From: Anaerolineae bacterium
GTDB taxonomy: Bacteria; Chloroflexota; Anaerolineae; Aggregatilineales; Phototrophicaceae
DNA length: 64,000 nt
Assembly (NCBI GenBank): GCA_023382675.1
Contig: JAHDWN010000014.1
Span: 1-64,000, forward strand
Direction: 5' to 3'
Within the stretch, counting starts at the first letter, position 1. Each line of letters opens with the position of its first letter. The notes under the pieces were generated by a model that saw only the letters and a program-made list of their open reading frames with translations, had not been told where the DNA came from and did not search any database. The position numbers and the translations under genes are program-made. This document shows positions 43,571 through 53,102 of this stretch, piece after piece.

Positions 43571-44386
43571 ATGCCCGAATCAGGTGTCACTATCGAACCC
43601 CTTCCGTTGATGCGCCAACTCGAGACGGATATCGGTTGGCTCGCGAAAATGACCGACCCGATCATCGGCTTGCTCGAAATCGACGTGACCGAGGCGCGCC
43701 GCCGCATTCAGGCGCAGGCGGAGACCACCGGCGAGCGCTTGTCGTTCACGGCTTACGTTGTCCACTGCGTCGCTCAGGCGGTTGATGCGCACAAGCAGGT
43801 TCACGCCATCCGCGATTGGCGGGGACGCTCGCACATTTTTGATGAAGTCGATGTCATCACCATGGTCGAAATTGAGGCGGACGGCAAAAAGACGCCGGTT
43901 GGGCGCATTATTCGCGCGGCCAATCACAAAAGTCTGCGCCAGCTTCATGATGAAATTCGCGGCGTTCAGAAGGTGCAAGCAGCGGGCGGCGAAGCGCAGT
44001 ACGTGCGTGTCCTGGCGCGCATCCCACGGTTCATCCGCCGCCCAATCATGTATGTGCTGGTGAAGACGCCGCGCTGGGCGAAACGGGCGCGCGGCACGGT
44101 TGTCGTGACGGCAGTCGGCATGTTTGGCAAGGGCAGCGGGTGGGGCGTCGCGCTGCCCTCACATTCGCTGGTGGTGATGGTCGGCGGCATCGCTGAGAAG
44201 CCGTGGGTCGTCAACGGCGAGATCACGATTCGCGAAATCCTGAACTTGACCCTGTCGTTCGATCACGCGGTCGTCGATGGCGCGCCCGCCGCGCGGTTCG
44301 CCGCCTTCGTCAGCGAGCTGATCGAGAGCGGCGTTGATCTGCCGGAAAGCGCGGACGAGCCGCTTGCCGTGCCTACGGGCGGTTGA
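43571..44386 (+). CDS. Stand-alone 2-oxoacid dehydrogenase E2-type acyltransferase domain
   Basis: The 271-residue protein is only the catalytic core of an E2 component. Its C-terminal motif FDHAVVDGAPAARF gives His232 and Asp236, and TVVVTAVGMFGKGSGWG is the expected block before it. No lipoyl or E3-binding domain is present. A role as a chloramphenicol-acetyltransferase-like acyltransferase with its own CoA substrate is likely. I chose ATG 43571 after AAAGG; ATG 43544 in the same frame is possible. Confidence 0.82.
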   Translation: MPESGVTIEPLPLMRQLETDIGWLAKMTDPIIGLLEIDVTEARRRIQAQAETTGERLSFTAYVVHCVAQAVDAHKQVHAIRDWRGRSHIFDEVDVITMVEIEADGKKTPVGRIIRAANHKSLRQLHDEIRGVQKVQAAGGEAQYVRVLARIPRFIRRPIMYVLVKTPRWAKRARGTVVVTAVGMFGKGSGWGVALPSHSLVVMVGGIAEKPWVVNGEITIREILNLTLSFDHAVVDGAPAARFAAFVSELIESGVDLPESADEPLAVPTGG

Positions 44387-44527
44387 GCACGCAACTAACG
44401 AGCGCAGGACTGTCTGCATATCCCTCGGATAGTCTAAGCTTGAATGCGCGCTGCGCCACAAGGTTTCTCGACCCAACATCATCTTATAATCGAGTCATGG
44501 CAGCCGACTTCACAGAAATCGAGGCAC

Positions 44528-45199
44528 ATGAAAGCCGGAACACGTTCTACATCTGAAGGCCGCGGCCCGCGACTGCGATCTACGCTGCTGCTCGCCCCCG
44601 TACTTTCGCTTGGCGGTGGTTTGCTGCTCGGCCTGCGCAGGCTAATTGCCGCAGGCGATTCTGCGCAGGTCGGCCTGGACCTCGTCCTGGGTACGCTCCT
44701 GGTGCTGGTCCTGGTGCTGGTGGTTGGCGCTATCCACGTGTTCAAAGACTGGGACATCCACTGGCGCACCATTTTGGCGACGATGTATCTCACCTCGGCG
44801 CTCGGCATGCTGGTTTACGCGGTCATTGATGCAGATACACTGCGCTGGTTGGTGTCGGGCATCGGTGATGTCGCGTTGGCCGATACGCGGCGCCGGATCG
44901 TGATCGGCGGGCTGGATGGCTTTGTCTACGGCAGTGCGATTGGCCTGATCATCACGCTCCTTGATCCACGGGCGACGCGCTTTACGAGCACAGGCATTCT
45001 CCGTTATATTGCCATCTACGCGCTCCACGCCGGCGGGATTGCCCTGATCACCGCCATCGAGCTGTCAGGCAGCGTGCTCAGCCGCTTCACTGTCTTCATG
45101 TTCGCCGGTCTCATCTTGACGCTCAAGGCAGTCATTCATTGGTGGGATAACCGCCACCCGGAACAGCAGCCGACCACGGATGAGAGAGCGATGGTCTGA
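44528..45199 (+). CDS. Five-helix membrane protein, unknown
   Basis: The 223-residue protein has about five membrane segments (for example STLLLAPVLSLGGGLLLGL, TLLVLVLVLVVGAIHVFK, YLTSALGMLVYAVID). It ends in a hydrophilic tail WWDNRHPEQQPTTDE. No family is recognised. ATG 44528 begins MKAGTRSTSEGR. It stands alone with no co-directed neighbour closer than 70 bases. Confidence 0.65.
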   Translation: MKAGTRSTSEGRGPRLRSTLLLAPVLSLGGGLLLGLRRLIAAGDSAQVGLDLVLGTLLVLVLVLVVGAIHVFKDWDIHWRTILATMYLTSALGMLVYAVIDADTLRWLVSGIGDVALADTRRRIVIGGLDGFVYGSAIGLIITLLDPRATRFTSTGILRYIAIYALHAGGIALITAIELSGSVLSRFTVFMFAGLILTLKAVIHWWDNRHPEQQPTTDERAMV

Positions 45200-45276
45200 C
45201 GAAACGCTCAATACGAACCGGCAAAACTCGCGCTAGAATGAAAATTGAGCTGCCAGTATAGGGCGAGGACACACGT

Positions 45277-45519
45277 ATGGATTTTCAGAATCTCGGTCGC
45301 ATTCTGCTGCTGGTCGGCGGCGTGATCGTCGTCATCGGCGGCCTGTTCCTGCTGATCGGGCGCGTGCCTTTTCTCAACCGTCTGGGCAATCTGCCGGGCG
45401 ACATCCGCATCGAGACCGGCAGCTTCACCTGCATGATGCCGATCGTGAGCATGATCCTGATCAGCGTTGTGCTGACGATTGTCGTCAACATCATCCTGCG
45501 CATCATCAACCGGCCGTGA
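45277..45519 (+). CDS. DUF2905 membrane protein
   Basis: The 80-residue protein has two membrane helices and the DUF2905 hallmark LIGRVPFLNRLGNLPGDIRIE between them. The family is widespread and uncharacterised. GAGGA precedes ATG 45277. Confidence 0.9.
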   Translation: MDFQNLGRILLLVGGVIVVIGGLFLLIGRVPFLNRLGNLPGDIRIETGSFTCMMPIVSMILISVVLTIVVNIILRIINRP

Positions 45520-45552
45520 TCTGCGCGCGGGCTTTTGTGCAAATGCGAGTGC

Positions 45553-45580
45553 CGGGCGCATCATGATGCGCCCCTACGCC
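45553..45580. repeat. Palindrome of the GTAGGGGC family
   Basis: GGGCGCATC and GATGCGCCC arms around a central ATG junction, followed by CTACG. The core is the same as in the 82-base repeat, but its other flank is absent. Confidence 0.7.
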
Positions 45581-45674
45581 TAATCTTGGATACGCTAGGC
45601 AGCTTGCGGCTGTTGGGCTGGGGCGCTCGGCTTTATACTGATGGCGACGTGAGACAAGCTGAGAACCCGACCTT

Positions 45675-46742
45675 ATGCACCTTTCCGATTTCGATTACGA
45701 CCTGCCCGAACACTACATCGCCCAAACGCCGGTGGAGCCGCGCGATGCGTCGCGCCTGATGCTGCTCGACCGCGAGACGGGTGCGCTTGAACACCGGACA
45801 TTCCACGACATCGCCGACCTGCTGACGCCCGACGATCTGCTCGTCTTCAACGATACGCGCGTCATCCCGGCGCGGCTGCACGCCCACAAGGCGGAGACAG
45901 GTGGGGCGGTCGAAATCCTGTTGCTGCGCCAGATCAACGACACCGACTGGCAGGCGCTGGTCGGCGGGCGCAACGTCGTTCCAGGCGTAATGCTGGCTGT
46001 CGATGGCAGCGACATTCAGGCCGAGGTGATCGAGGTGCTGGACGAGTCAGAGCGGGTCGTGCGCTTCAGCCAGCCGATCAATGAGCATCTGGTCACGATC
46101 GGCGAGACGCCGCTGCCGCCCTACATTCACACCCATCTTGACGACCCGGAGCGCTACCAGACCGTCTATTCACGGGATGAGGGCAGCGCCGCCGCGCCAA
46201 CCGCCGGGCTGCACTTCACGCCGGATCTCCTGATCCAACTGCGACGGCAGGGCGTCAAGTTCGCCTACTGCACGCTGCATATCGGGCTGGGGACGTTCAA
46301 GCCGGTCAACGTCGAACAGATCGCCGACTACCAGATTCACGCCGAGTATGCGGTGCTCAAGGCGGAAGATGCCAAGCTGATCAACGACACCAAGCTCGGC
46401 GGCGGGCGGGTGATTGCCGTGGGTACGACGGTAGCGCGCACGCTGGAGACGGCGGCGGTGCTGAGCGCGGGCGGCGATCCGGCGCGGGCGATGGAACTCG
46501 GCGACCTGTGCCCGTGGCGGCCTGTGATCGCCTTCGAGGGCGATACACGGCTCTACATCTATCCCGGCTATCACTGGCGGGTGGTGGACGCGCTGATCAC
46601 GAACTTCCACCTGCCCAAGTCGTCACTGCTGATGATGGTCAGCAGTTTTGCCGGGCGCGAGCACGTGCTGAATGCCTACGAGCTCGCCAGGCGCGAGGGC
46701 TACCGCTTCTTCTCGTTCGGCGATGCGATGTTCATCCGGTGA
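45675..46742 (+). CDS. queA: S-adenosylmethionine:tRNA ribosyltransferase-isomerase QueA
   Basis: The 355-residue protein adds the cyclopentene-like ribosyl unit in queuosine synthesis on tRNA. It starts MHLSDFDYDLPEHYIAQTPVEPRDASRL and has VFNDTRVIPARL, EVLLLR-like GAVEILLLRQ, YQTVYSRDEGSAAAPTAGLHFT, and DALITNFHLPKSSLLMMVSSFAG at the end, all family blocks. The ribosome site is weak. A strong promoter for the ribosomal gene cluster begins 28 bases after its stop. Confidence 0.97.
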   Translation: MHLSDFDYDLPEHYIAQTPVEPRDASRLMLLDRETGALEHRTFHDIADLLTPDDLLVFNDTRVIPARLHAHKAETGGAVEILLLRQINDTDWQALVGGRNVVPGVMLAVDGSDIQAEVIEVLDESERVVRFSQPINEHLVTIGETPLPPYIHTHLDDPERYQTVYSRDEGSAAAPTAGLHFTPDLLIQLRRQGVKFAYCTLHIGLGTFKPVNVEQIADYQIHAEYAVLKAEDAKLINDTKLGGGRVIAVGTTVARTLETAAVLSAGGDPARAMELGDLCPWRPVIAFEGDTRLYIYPGYHWRVVDALITNFHLPKSSLLMMVSSFAGREHVLNAYELARREGYRFFSFGDAMFIR

Positions 46743-46769
46743 TCGTGCGATCAGACGTATATTTCGCAA

Positions 46770-46799
46770 TTGACGCCTGACCGTCGCCTCGCCTATAAT
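46770..46799 (+). promoter_or_regulatory. Strong promoter of the rplU-rpmA-rpmE cluster
   Basis: TTGACG, 18-base spacer, consensus TATAAT. The predicted transcript has a leader of about 125 bases before rplU, with a stem TGCGG...CCGCA near 46859-46877. Confidence 0.75.
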
Positions 46800-46932
46800 T
46801 CAACGGCTATTTATTGATACACATTGTGATGCAGTTTGACGCATCCAATCTCCCCGCCGTGCGGCTCTTTCCGCAGGATCTGTGATGTGCAGCGCGCCCG
46901 GCGGCGGTAAGTGAGTATTGGAGTTACCCCTC

Positions 46933-47244
46933 ATGTACGCAGTCGTCCGAACGGGCAACAAGCAGTACCGTGTCGAAGAAGGCGCGGTGATTGACGTTGA
47001 GAAGCTCCCGCAAGCAGCCGGCGATCAGTTCGATTTGACCGACGTTCTCATGGTCGGCGATGGCGATAAGACCGTTATCGGCCAGCCGACCGTCGATGGC
47101 GCGAAGGTCACGGTCACAGTGGTGGAGCAGTGGCGCAGCAAGCGCATCATCGTCTTCCGTTATCGCCAGCGCACCAAGTACCGCAGCAAGCGCGGTCATC
47201 GCCAGCACTACACCCGTCTGCACGTCGATGCAATCAAGGCTTAG
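46933..47244 (+). CDS. rplU: 50S ribosomal protein L21
   Basis: The 103-residue protein starts MYAVVRTGNKQYRVEEGAVI and ends with the RNA-binding tail KRIIVFRYRQRTKYRSKRGHRQHYTRLHVDAI. L21 sits at the 23S rRNA domain II surface. Length is normal, and no C-terminal extension is present, unlike its neighbours. A start at 46918 would add five residues. rpmA follows after 18 bases. Confidence 0.97.
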   Translation: MYAVVRTGNKQYRVEEGAVIDVEKLPQAAGDQFDLTDVLMVGDGDKTVIGQPTVDGAKVTVTVVEQWRSKRIIVFRYRQRTKYRSKRGHRQHYTRLHVDAIKA

Positions 47245-47262
47245 TCGAGGAGAGCAACCGAG

Positions 47263-48057
47263 ATGGCACACAAAAAAGGCGGCGGCTCGAGCCGCAACGG
47301 TCGTGATAGCAACTCGCAGCGGTTGGGTGTCAAGCGCTATGGCGGGCAGTTTGTCATTCCCGGCAACATCATCATCCGCCAGCGGGGGACGAAGTTCCAC
47401 CCCGGCGAAAACGTGATGATGGGCAAGGATCACACGATTTACGCGGTGGCCGAAGGCTACGTCGTCTTCGAACAGCCGCACCACGGCAAGCGTCACATCA
47501 GCGTCTATCCTGAGCTGACGACCGTGACCCCGGCAGCGCCCAAGGCTGCGCCGGTCGCGATTGCCGACGTGGTCAAAGCCAGGACGCCGAAGGCGAAACC
47601 GGCTGCCGAAGAGAAAGCGCCCAAGGCGGAAGCGCCTGTCGCTGAGAAAAAAGCAGCCAAGGTTGAAGCGGAAGCGCCCGTCGCTGAGAAGAAGGCAGCC
47701 AAGGGCAAGGCCGAAGTGCCTGTGATTGAGGAAAAGGCCGAGCCAGAAGAGAAACCCGCGCCCAAGCCGCGCGCCAAGAAGGCCAAGGCCGAGGGGCAGG
47801 ACGATCTCAAGCGCATCGAGGGCATCGGGCCGAAGGTCGAGAAGACGCTGAATGCCGCCGGTATCACCACGTTTGCGCAGGTGGCTGAGATGAGCGCCGA
47901 CGATCTGTATCGCATCGTCAAAGTCGAGGGCAAAGTCAACATCGTTGGCGATGCGGCGACCTGGCCGAAGCAGGCGAAACTGCTGGCCGCGGGCGACGAA
48001 GACGGCTTGAAGGCCTACCAGGATCGCCTGGTGGGTGGCCGCGAGCCTTCTGAATAG
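47263..48057 (+). CDS. rpmA: 50S ribosomal protein L27 fused to a helix-hairpin-helix tail
   Basis: The 264-residue protein has a normal L27 core (1-84: [20 protein letters not shown] to [11 protein letters not shown]). A linker follows (88-178), rich in Ala, Lys, Glu and Pro, with two [10 protein letters not shown] repeats. The tail (179-264) is a helix-hairpin-helix domain: [39 protein letters not shown] and [21 protein letters not shown]27 reaches the peptidyl-transferase centre; the tail would stick out from the ribosome. There is no N-terminal cleavage extension. GGAG precedes ATG 47263. Confidence 0.95.
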   Translation: MAHKKGGGSSRNGRDSNSQRLGVKRYGGQFVIPGNIIIRQRGTKFHPGENVMMGKDHTIYAVAEGYVVFEQPHHGKRHISVYPELTTVTPAAPKAAPVAIADVVKARTPKAKPAAEEKAPKAEAPVAEKKAAKVEAEAPVAEKKAAKGKAEVPVIEEKAEPEEKPAPKPRAKKAKAEGQDDLKRIEGIGPKVEKTLNAAGITTFAQVAEMSADDLYRIVKVEGKVNIVGDAATWPKQAKLLAAGDEDGLKAYQDRLVGGREPSE

Positions 48058-48199
48058 AACATGAGACTGCCGCGCTGGGCGAAGATGGGCAGCGCGGCAT
48101 TGTTAGTAAGATCATGCGTCCTGCGCCGTCGGATAGATCGGCGCAGTTTCTAGTCAGCGCGCTGTGACCTATTGCAGCACAGCGCCGAGAGAGGAACAC

Positions 48200-48670
48200 A
48201 TGAAAGAGAAGATTCACCCGACCTGGTATCCGAATGCGGTCGTAACGTGCGCTTGCGGCAATACCTGGGTGACTGGGGCGACCCAGCCGGAGATCAAGAC
48301 CGACATTTGCTCGAAGTGCCACCCGTTCTACACCGGCGAGCAGCGTATCGTCGATACGGAAGGGCAGGTTGACCGCTTCATCAAGCGTTTGCAGGTGCGT
48401 GATAACAAGCGGCAGGAAGCCGAAGAGCGCGCAGCCTCGAAGACACCGCTGACGCTGCCGATTGCCGAACTGTCGCTGAACTCGCGCTACATCAAGGCGC
48501 TCAGCGAGGCGGGCATCGCGACGGCGGGCGACTTCTTGGGCCGCCTGGAAAGCGATGGCGAGGACAAGCTGGCAGAAGCGCCGGGCATCAACCCCAAGCT
48601 GATCCACGACGTGAAGAAGCAGCTTGCCGAGCGCGGTTACTCCGTGTCGAACGCGGAAGCCGAAGCCTAA
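48200..48670 (+). CDS. rpmE: 50S ribosomal protein L31 with an alpha-CTD-like tail
   Basis: The 156-residue protein has an L31 core (1-70: MKEKIHPTWYPNAVVTCACG, CSKCHPFYTGEQRIVDTEGQ, VDRF) with zinc-binding Cys17, Cys19, Cys37 and Cys40. The tail (about 84-148) reads LPIAELSLNSRYIKALSEAG, IATAGDFLGRLE, then PGINPKLIHDVKKQLAERGY, which follows the helix-hairpin-helix of the RNA polymerase alpha C-terminal domain. Normal L31 has about 70 residues. GAGGAA precedes ATG 48200. A long terminator follows. Confidence 0.95.
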   Translation: MKEKIHPTWYPNAVVTCACGNTWVTGATQPEIKTDICSKCHPFYTGEQRIVDTEGQVDRFIKRLQVRDNKRQEAEERAASKTPLTLPIAELSLNSRYIKALSEAGIATAGDFLGRLESDGEDKLAEAPGINPKLIHDVKKQLAERGYSVSNAEAEA

Positions 48671-48691
48671 CCGCTCGCGACCTGAACAGAC

Positions 48692-48766
48692 AGCTTTCGG
48701 CGGTCAGTGCCACCGATCAGTTCTCTCCGAGCTGATCGCTGAGAACTGATCGCCGAGAGCTTTTTT
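48692..48766 (+). terminator. Nested double hairpin terminator after rpmE
   Basis: The outer stem pairs AGCTTTCGGCGGTCAG with CTGATCGCCGAGAGCT. An inner stem pairs GATCAGTTCTC with GAGAACTGATC. Six T follow. It ends the ribosomal gene transcript. Confidence 0.85.
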
Positions 48767-48809
48767 ATTGCTTGTTTCAGCCGTTGGTTGTTGGCTCAGG
48801 GGGACTCGT

Positions 48810-49379
48810 ATGATCCATCATGCCGGACGCATCGAAATGGTGTGCGGGAGCATGTTTTGCGGCAAGACGGAAGAGCTGATCCGCCGGGTGCGCCGCGCCG
48901 TGATCGCGCGGCAGAAGGTGCAGGTGTTCAAGCACAGCCTGGACGCGCGCTACACCGAGCAGGCGGTCGCCAGCCACAGCGGGCAGAACTTCGATGCGCA
49001 GCCGGTGCAGACCGCCGCTCAAATCGCGGACAACGTCCTGCCGGATACGACGGTGGTCGCGATTGACGAGGTGCAGTTCTTCGACGACGGCATCGTCGCG
49101 GTCGCCGAGGGGCTGGCCGAGCGCGGCATCCGCGTGATCGTGGCCGGGCTGGACATGGATTTTCGCGGCGAACCATTTGGGCCGATGCCGGAACTCCTGT
49201 GCCGCGCCGAGGAAGTCACGAAGCTGCACGCGATCTGCATGGTCTGCGGTGAATCCGCCAGCCGGACGCAGCGGATCGTCAACGGGCAGCCCGCGCGCTA
49301 TGACGATCCGATCATCATGATCGGTGCGCAGGAACACTACGAGGCGCGCTGCCGGGAGCATCATCTGGTGCCGAGATAG
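48810..49379 (+). CDS. tdk: Thymidine kinase
   Basis: The 189-residue type II thymidine kinase has the P-loop [21 protein letters not shown] (about 9-29), [22 protein letters not shown] (Walker B and lasso), [14 protein letters not shown], and zinc ligands CMVCG and CREHH. It phosphorylates thymidine for salvage. ATG 48810 follows GGGGG and is preferred over the start at 48768. Its stop is followed by a repeat tract. Confidence 0.96.
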   Translation: MIHHAGRIEMVCGSMFCGKTEELIRRVRRAVIARQKVQVFKHSLDARYTEQAVASHSGQNFDAQPVQTAAQIADNVLPDTTVVAIDEVQFFDDGIVAVAEGLAERGIRVIVAGLDMDFRGEPFGPMPELLCRAEEVTKLHAICMVCGESASRTQRIVNGQPARYDDPIIMIGAQEHYEARCREHHLVPR

Positions 49380-49380
49380 G

Positions 49381-49470
49381 GCGGAATGGTGCGCAGTGCT
49401 CGGTGCTCAGTTCTGGGTTCGCGGTACACGGTTCACAGTTCAAGGTGCGAGAAGGGGCGAGGTAGACATG
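49381..49470 (+). repeat. GTGCTC-type tract (A half only)
   Basis: GTGCTCGGTGCTCAGTTCTG, CGGTACACGGTTCACAG and GGTGCGAGAAGGGG words follow tdk. No GGCTAA half is attached. Confidence 0.5.
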
Positions 49471-49634
49471 GATGTCGCTGCATTCGCATGTATGCCGGGC
49501 CAAACATGACCTTTGCGCTATAAAAACGGCGCGAACGTGACTTTTGCCCTTACAATGGCAGAGTCCTGGGTGGTGCATGACAACGAGCGGTTGTGCCTTG
49601 CCCATGACTTCCGTCAAAGATGGAGGGCGCAAAC

Positions 49635-52600
49635 ATGCGGCATCATTTCCTTCCGTTTCCTCGTTTTGTTCCCCTGTTGTTCGTGTTGATTATGTTATCG
49701 AGTATCAGTTTTCCCGGCCTCGTGAGTGCGCAGCAGGCGATTGTTGCTGTGCAACCGATCAGTGGGCCGCCGGGCACGACGGTCAATGTCGTCGACCAGG
49801 GTGGCAACCGCGCGCGGACGTGCTTCGCGCAGATTGGTTCTGGCGCGCCGGTCAGCATTGGCACGATGGGCGGTTCAATCAGCTACGTCGTGCCGTCGAA
49901 TCTAGCCCAGGGCACGGTGATCAACTTCTTCTGTACTGCAGCCGGCGCTGCGCCGTCGAACCGGGCGCCGTTCACCGTGACGGCGCCGGTGGTGGTCGAT
50001 AGCGATGGTGACGGCCTGCCCGATGCGAACGATTCGTGTCCGCAACAGGCTGGTCCACGTGACAATGGCGGCTGCCCGCAGCAGACTGTCGACAGCGATG
50101 GCGACGGTATCCCGGACAATGCCGATGCCTGCCCGAACCAGCCGGGACCTGCCGCTAGCGGCGGCTGCGCGCCATCCCCCTCGCCGCAGCCGCAGGTTGT
50201 GCTACCCCAACTACCAACGAGCGGGCCGTGCGTGATCGCCACGCTGGACACGGACAACGTCAACGTGCGCGAGATGCCAACCACCGAGGCGGCGATCGTC
50301 GGCGCACTCGACCCGGCGCAAATCTACGCCGTGATCGGCCAGAATGCCGATGGCTCTTGGTTCCAGGTCAATGTCGGTTGGGTGGCGGGGTTTGTCACGC
50401 GGCGTGGTGGCGATTGCAGCAATCTGCCCCAGGCGGATGCCGCGCCCGCGCCTGACGTGCCGCAGGAATTGGCGCCGCCGCCCAGCGATCCGCAAGGGAT
50501 CGGGCTGCTGGTTCCAGCCGTGCAAAAAGTGAGCGAAGCAGCCGCGCGCATGGGCAACTGCCCGGATTTAGTGCCTCAACTCGACGGACTGCCGACGTTC
50601 CTGGCGCTCTCGATTATCGGGGAGCCGGACCCGTGTGCTGCGGCACAGGCAGAAATAGACGACTTATTCTTCAATCCCGCAACGCAGGGCGGCCAGTTGG
50701 ATCTCCCGGAGTGCCAGCCCAACACGGAACCCATGGTCAGCGAATTTGTTGGCTTGCTCAACGGGGTTGGCGAACCGACGCGGAGTTTCCTGGTAGCCAT
50801 GATCGACGATCCGGGCACTTACTGCCTGTTTCTTTACGATCTCTACGCCAGCTACATCACGCCGACGACTGTGCCAGACGTGAGCCACATCGTGCCGATT
50901 ACGTTCATCACGTGCGACGTCTCCATCGCCTTGCGCCCCGTGCTGGAACAGCGCATTCAAGGCCTGGGCATCTCGCACGAAGCGCTGCGCTTCTACGGCA
51001 CGGACGGCGCATGTGATTTCTACAATTATCTGCGACCACTTGGATCAACGCCGGCGGGTAACGTTCAGTTGTACTCGACGCTGGCCAGTGATTGTGCGCT
51101 TGGGGCAGGTGAGGCGGCGAAGCGCTCGTTCTCGGACGCCATACGCGGCGCCTTCGACGCGGCGGCGGCAGCCAACCAGGGCTGCGCAGGCAACGCCACG
51201 CTGGAGAATTTCCCGCTGCCGGATGATTTGCAGCCCGCCTTGCCTCAGATCGCGATGGGCGACGGCGATTGTACAGGCAATTTCCGTATGCTGGCGACCC
51301 ATAACGATGCGCTGGGACTGGAAAGCCTCTACCGCATTTTGAAGTCGCTCGACCCGTGTGCCGCGGCAGCCGAATACACCTGGACGGGCAACGTACCGCT
51401 GAACGTCGTGCCGCCGCCGGAGTGCATCCAGGGCGGCATAATGACCCTCGGCGCGGCGCAGTTCAATCAGACGGTGCTCAACACCGGATCGTCGTGGTTC
51501 CAGAAGATCCGCGCGCTCGACCGGCCCCTGGACGAGCTGTGTTCGGCAGTGGCAGGCCAATCCGGCGGTGGCTTTGCCGCCGTACCCACGGCGACGATGG
51601 GCGCGTTTGCCGCCAACCCGACGGCGACTCTGCCGGTGCTGGTTGCGAATCCGACGGCGACGCTGCCCGCGTTCGTGGGCAATCCCACGGCGACACCGGC
51701 GGGAGGGGTGGTGCCTCTGCCGACCGCGACGCCGGGAGAAATCGTCGGCTTACCGACGGCGACGCCTGAGGTGGGCGTGGTTCAAGCGACCGCAACACCT
51801 GGAGACGGTGTGGGCATCCCGACCACGACGCCGCTTCCGGAAGGCGCAGCGCCGCCTGGTGAGGGCGAACCGCCGGGCGGTAGTCCATCAACTGAGACGA
51901 GCGGCCAGGGCGGCGGCTGCTTCGGCTGTCTGCCAGATGATCCCGTCTTCCCAAGCGGGCAGGCGCAGGCGCTCGTCGTCGGGACGGATGCCAACGGGCT
52001 GCCGGCGATCTTCGGCGCGGACGGCGCGGCGCAGGTCGATCCTGAAACGGGACAGCTTCCCTTCGTGCAGATCCCGTTGGCGGGGTTGCCGCAGCCGCTG
52101 CCGGATTACCCGGTGGTGCTCTCCCCGGACGGCGTGCAGATGGGCTTTTTCGTCAGCAGTGCAGATGCTGCGGCCAACCCCGTCGAGGCCACGCAGGTCA
52201 ACGTGATGGGGCCGGATGGCCTGCTGCCGGGCACGGATCTGCCGGGCGAAGTCTCCCTCATGCTCATCAAGTTCAAGCAGATGTACATCTCAAGCTATCA
52301 AACCTCGGGAGGGACGACTTCGCTCGTGCGCTTCCCGGCCAGCCTGACGCCAGCGCCGTATGCGCCGGTGTGGTCTGCTGATGGAAGCACGCTGTTCATG
52401 TCGCTGACCGATACGGCGGGTGTCACCTCGATTTATGGGCTGCTGATCGAAGGCGCAGGCGACACGCTGCTGCCGCTGGCGATTGTGCAGAATGCGTTCG
52501 CGCCCGCGGCTGCGCCGAATGGCCGTTACATCGCTTTCGAGCGCAACGATCCGAATGGTCGTAACATCTACGCCATGGCGCTCAACAGCCTGCTGGAGAA

Positions 52601-52907
52601 CCCGATCACGCAGCAGCAGCCGGGCGCGGAGTGCTACGGGCCGAGGTTCGGCGCGAACTCGCTCAAGATTTTCTTCACCTGCGCGGCCGATGGCGAACGG
52701 CAGATGTACGTTTATGGCCTGGGCGGCGTGACGGCGATCCAGACGGGGGTGGCGAACGCGCAGAACCCGACGCCGAGCGATACCGACGGGTTCATCTACT
52801 TCGACGATGGGCGGTCTCTCTTCTTGAGCGCTGAGGACGGCAGCGGTGTATCGCCGGTTGCCGACGAGGGTCACAAGAACTGGATCGATCTGCTGAGCTT
52901 CGAGTTG
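49635..52907 (+). CDS. Large secreted protein: TSP3 repeats, SH3b domain and beta-propeller
   Basis: The 1091-residue protein has a signal peptide (about 1-32) and an N-terminal IPT-like domain ([19 protein letters not shown]). Two calcium-binding [15 protein letters not shown] and [15 protein letters not shown] repeats lie at about 118-165, and an SH3b domain ([15 protein letters not shown]) at about 205-260. A cysteine-rich middle of about 370 residues has no known match. A linker of NPTATLP repeats follows, then a C-terminal propeller of the TolB/PD40 type ([40 protein letters not shown]). It is a surface or matrix protein. ATG 49635 has GGAGGG seven bases upstream; ATG 49620 is the alternative. 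Confidence 0.85.
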
Positions 52908-52910
52908 TGA

Positions 52911-53102
52911 GGCAGGTGACCGTCGGGTATTGGCTTCTGGGTTCAGAGTGAGAGAAGGGTGGACTCTGTCCGATCGCTGAGTCCACCCTTCTTTGGAAGC
53001 CTGGCGGAGTACATCGCTATCGACGAGGCTGCGCCGGAATCCGCCTGGGGGATGCTGGCGGCGCTGCATTTCGTGGGCACATAAACTGCTGCGGTTCTAG
53101 CA
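52911..53102. other. Gap between convergent genes
   Basis: The gap includes a short GGGTATTGGCTTCTGGGTTC word and a possible hairpin GGTGGACTCTGTC/GAGTCCACC (about 52959-52989). It could end both flanking transcripts. Confidence 0.4.

Noticed and set aside
46170-46610. Minus-strand 146-codon frame under queA
   Set aside because: It has no recognisable domain and runs fully inside the clear queA frame.
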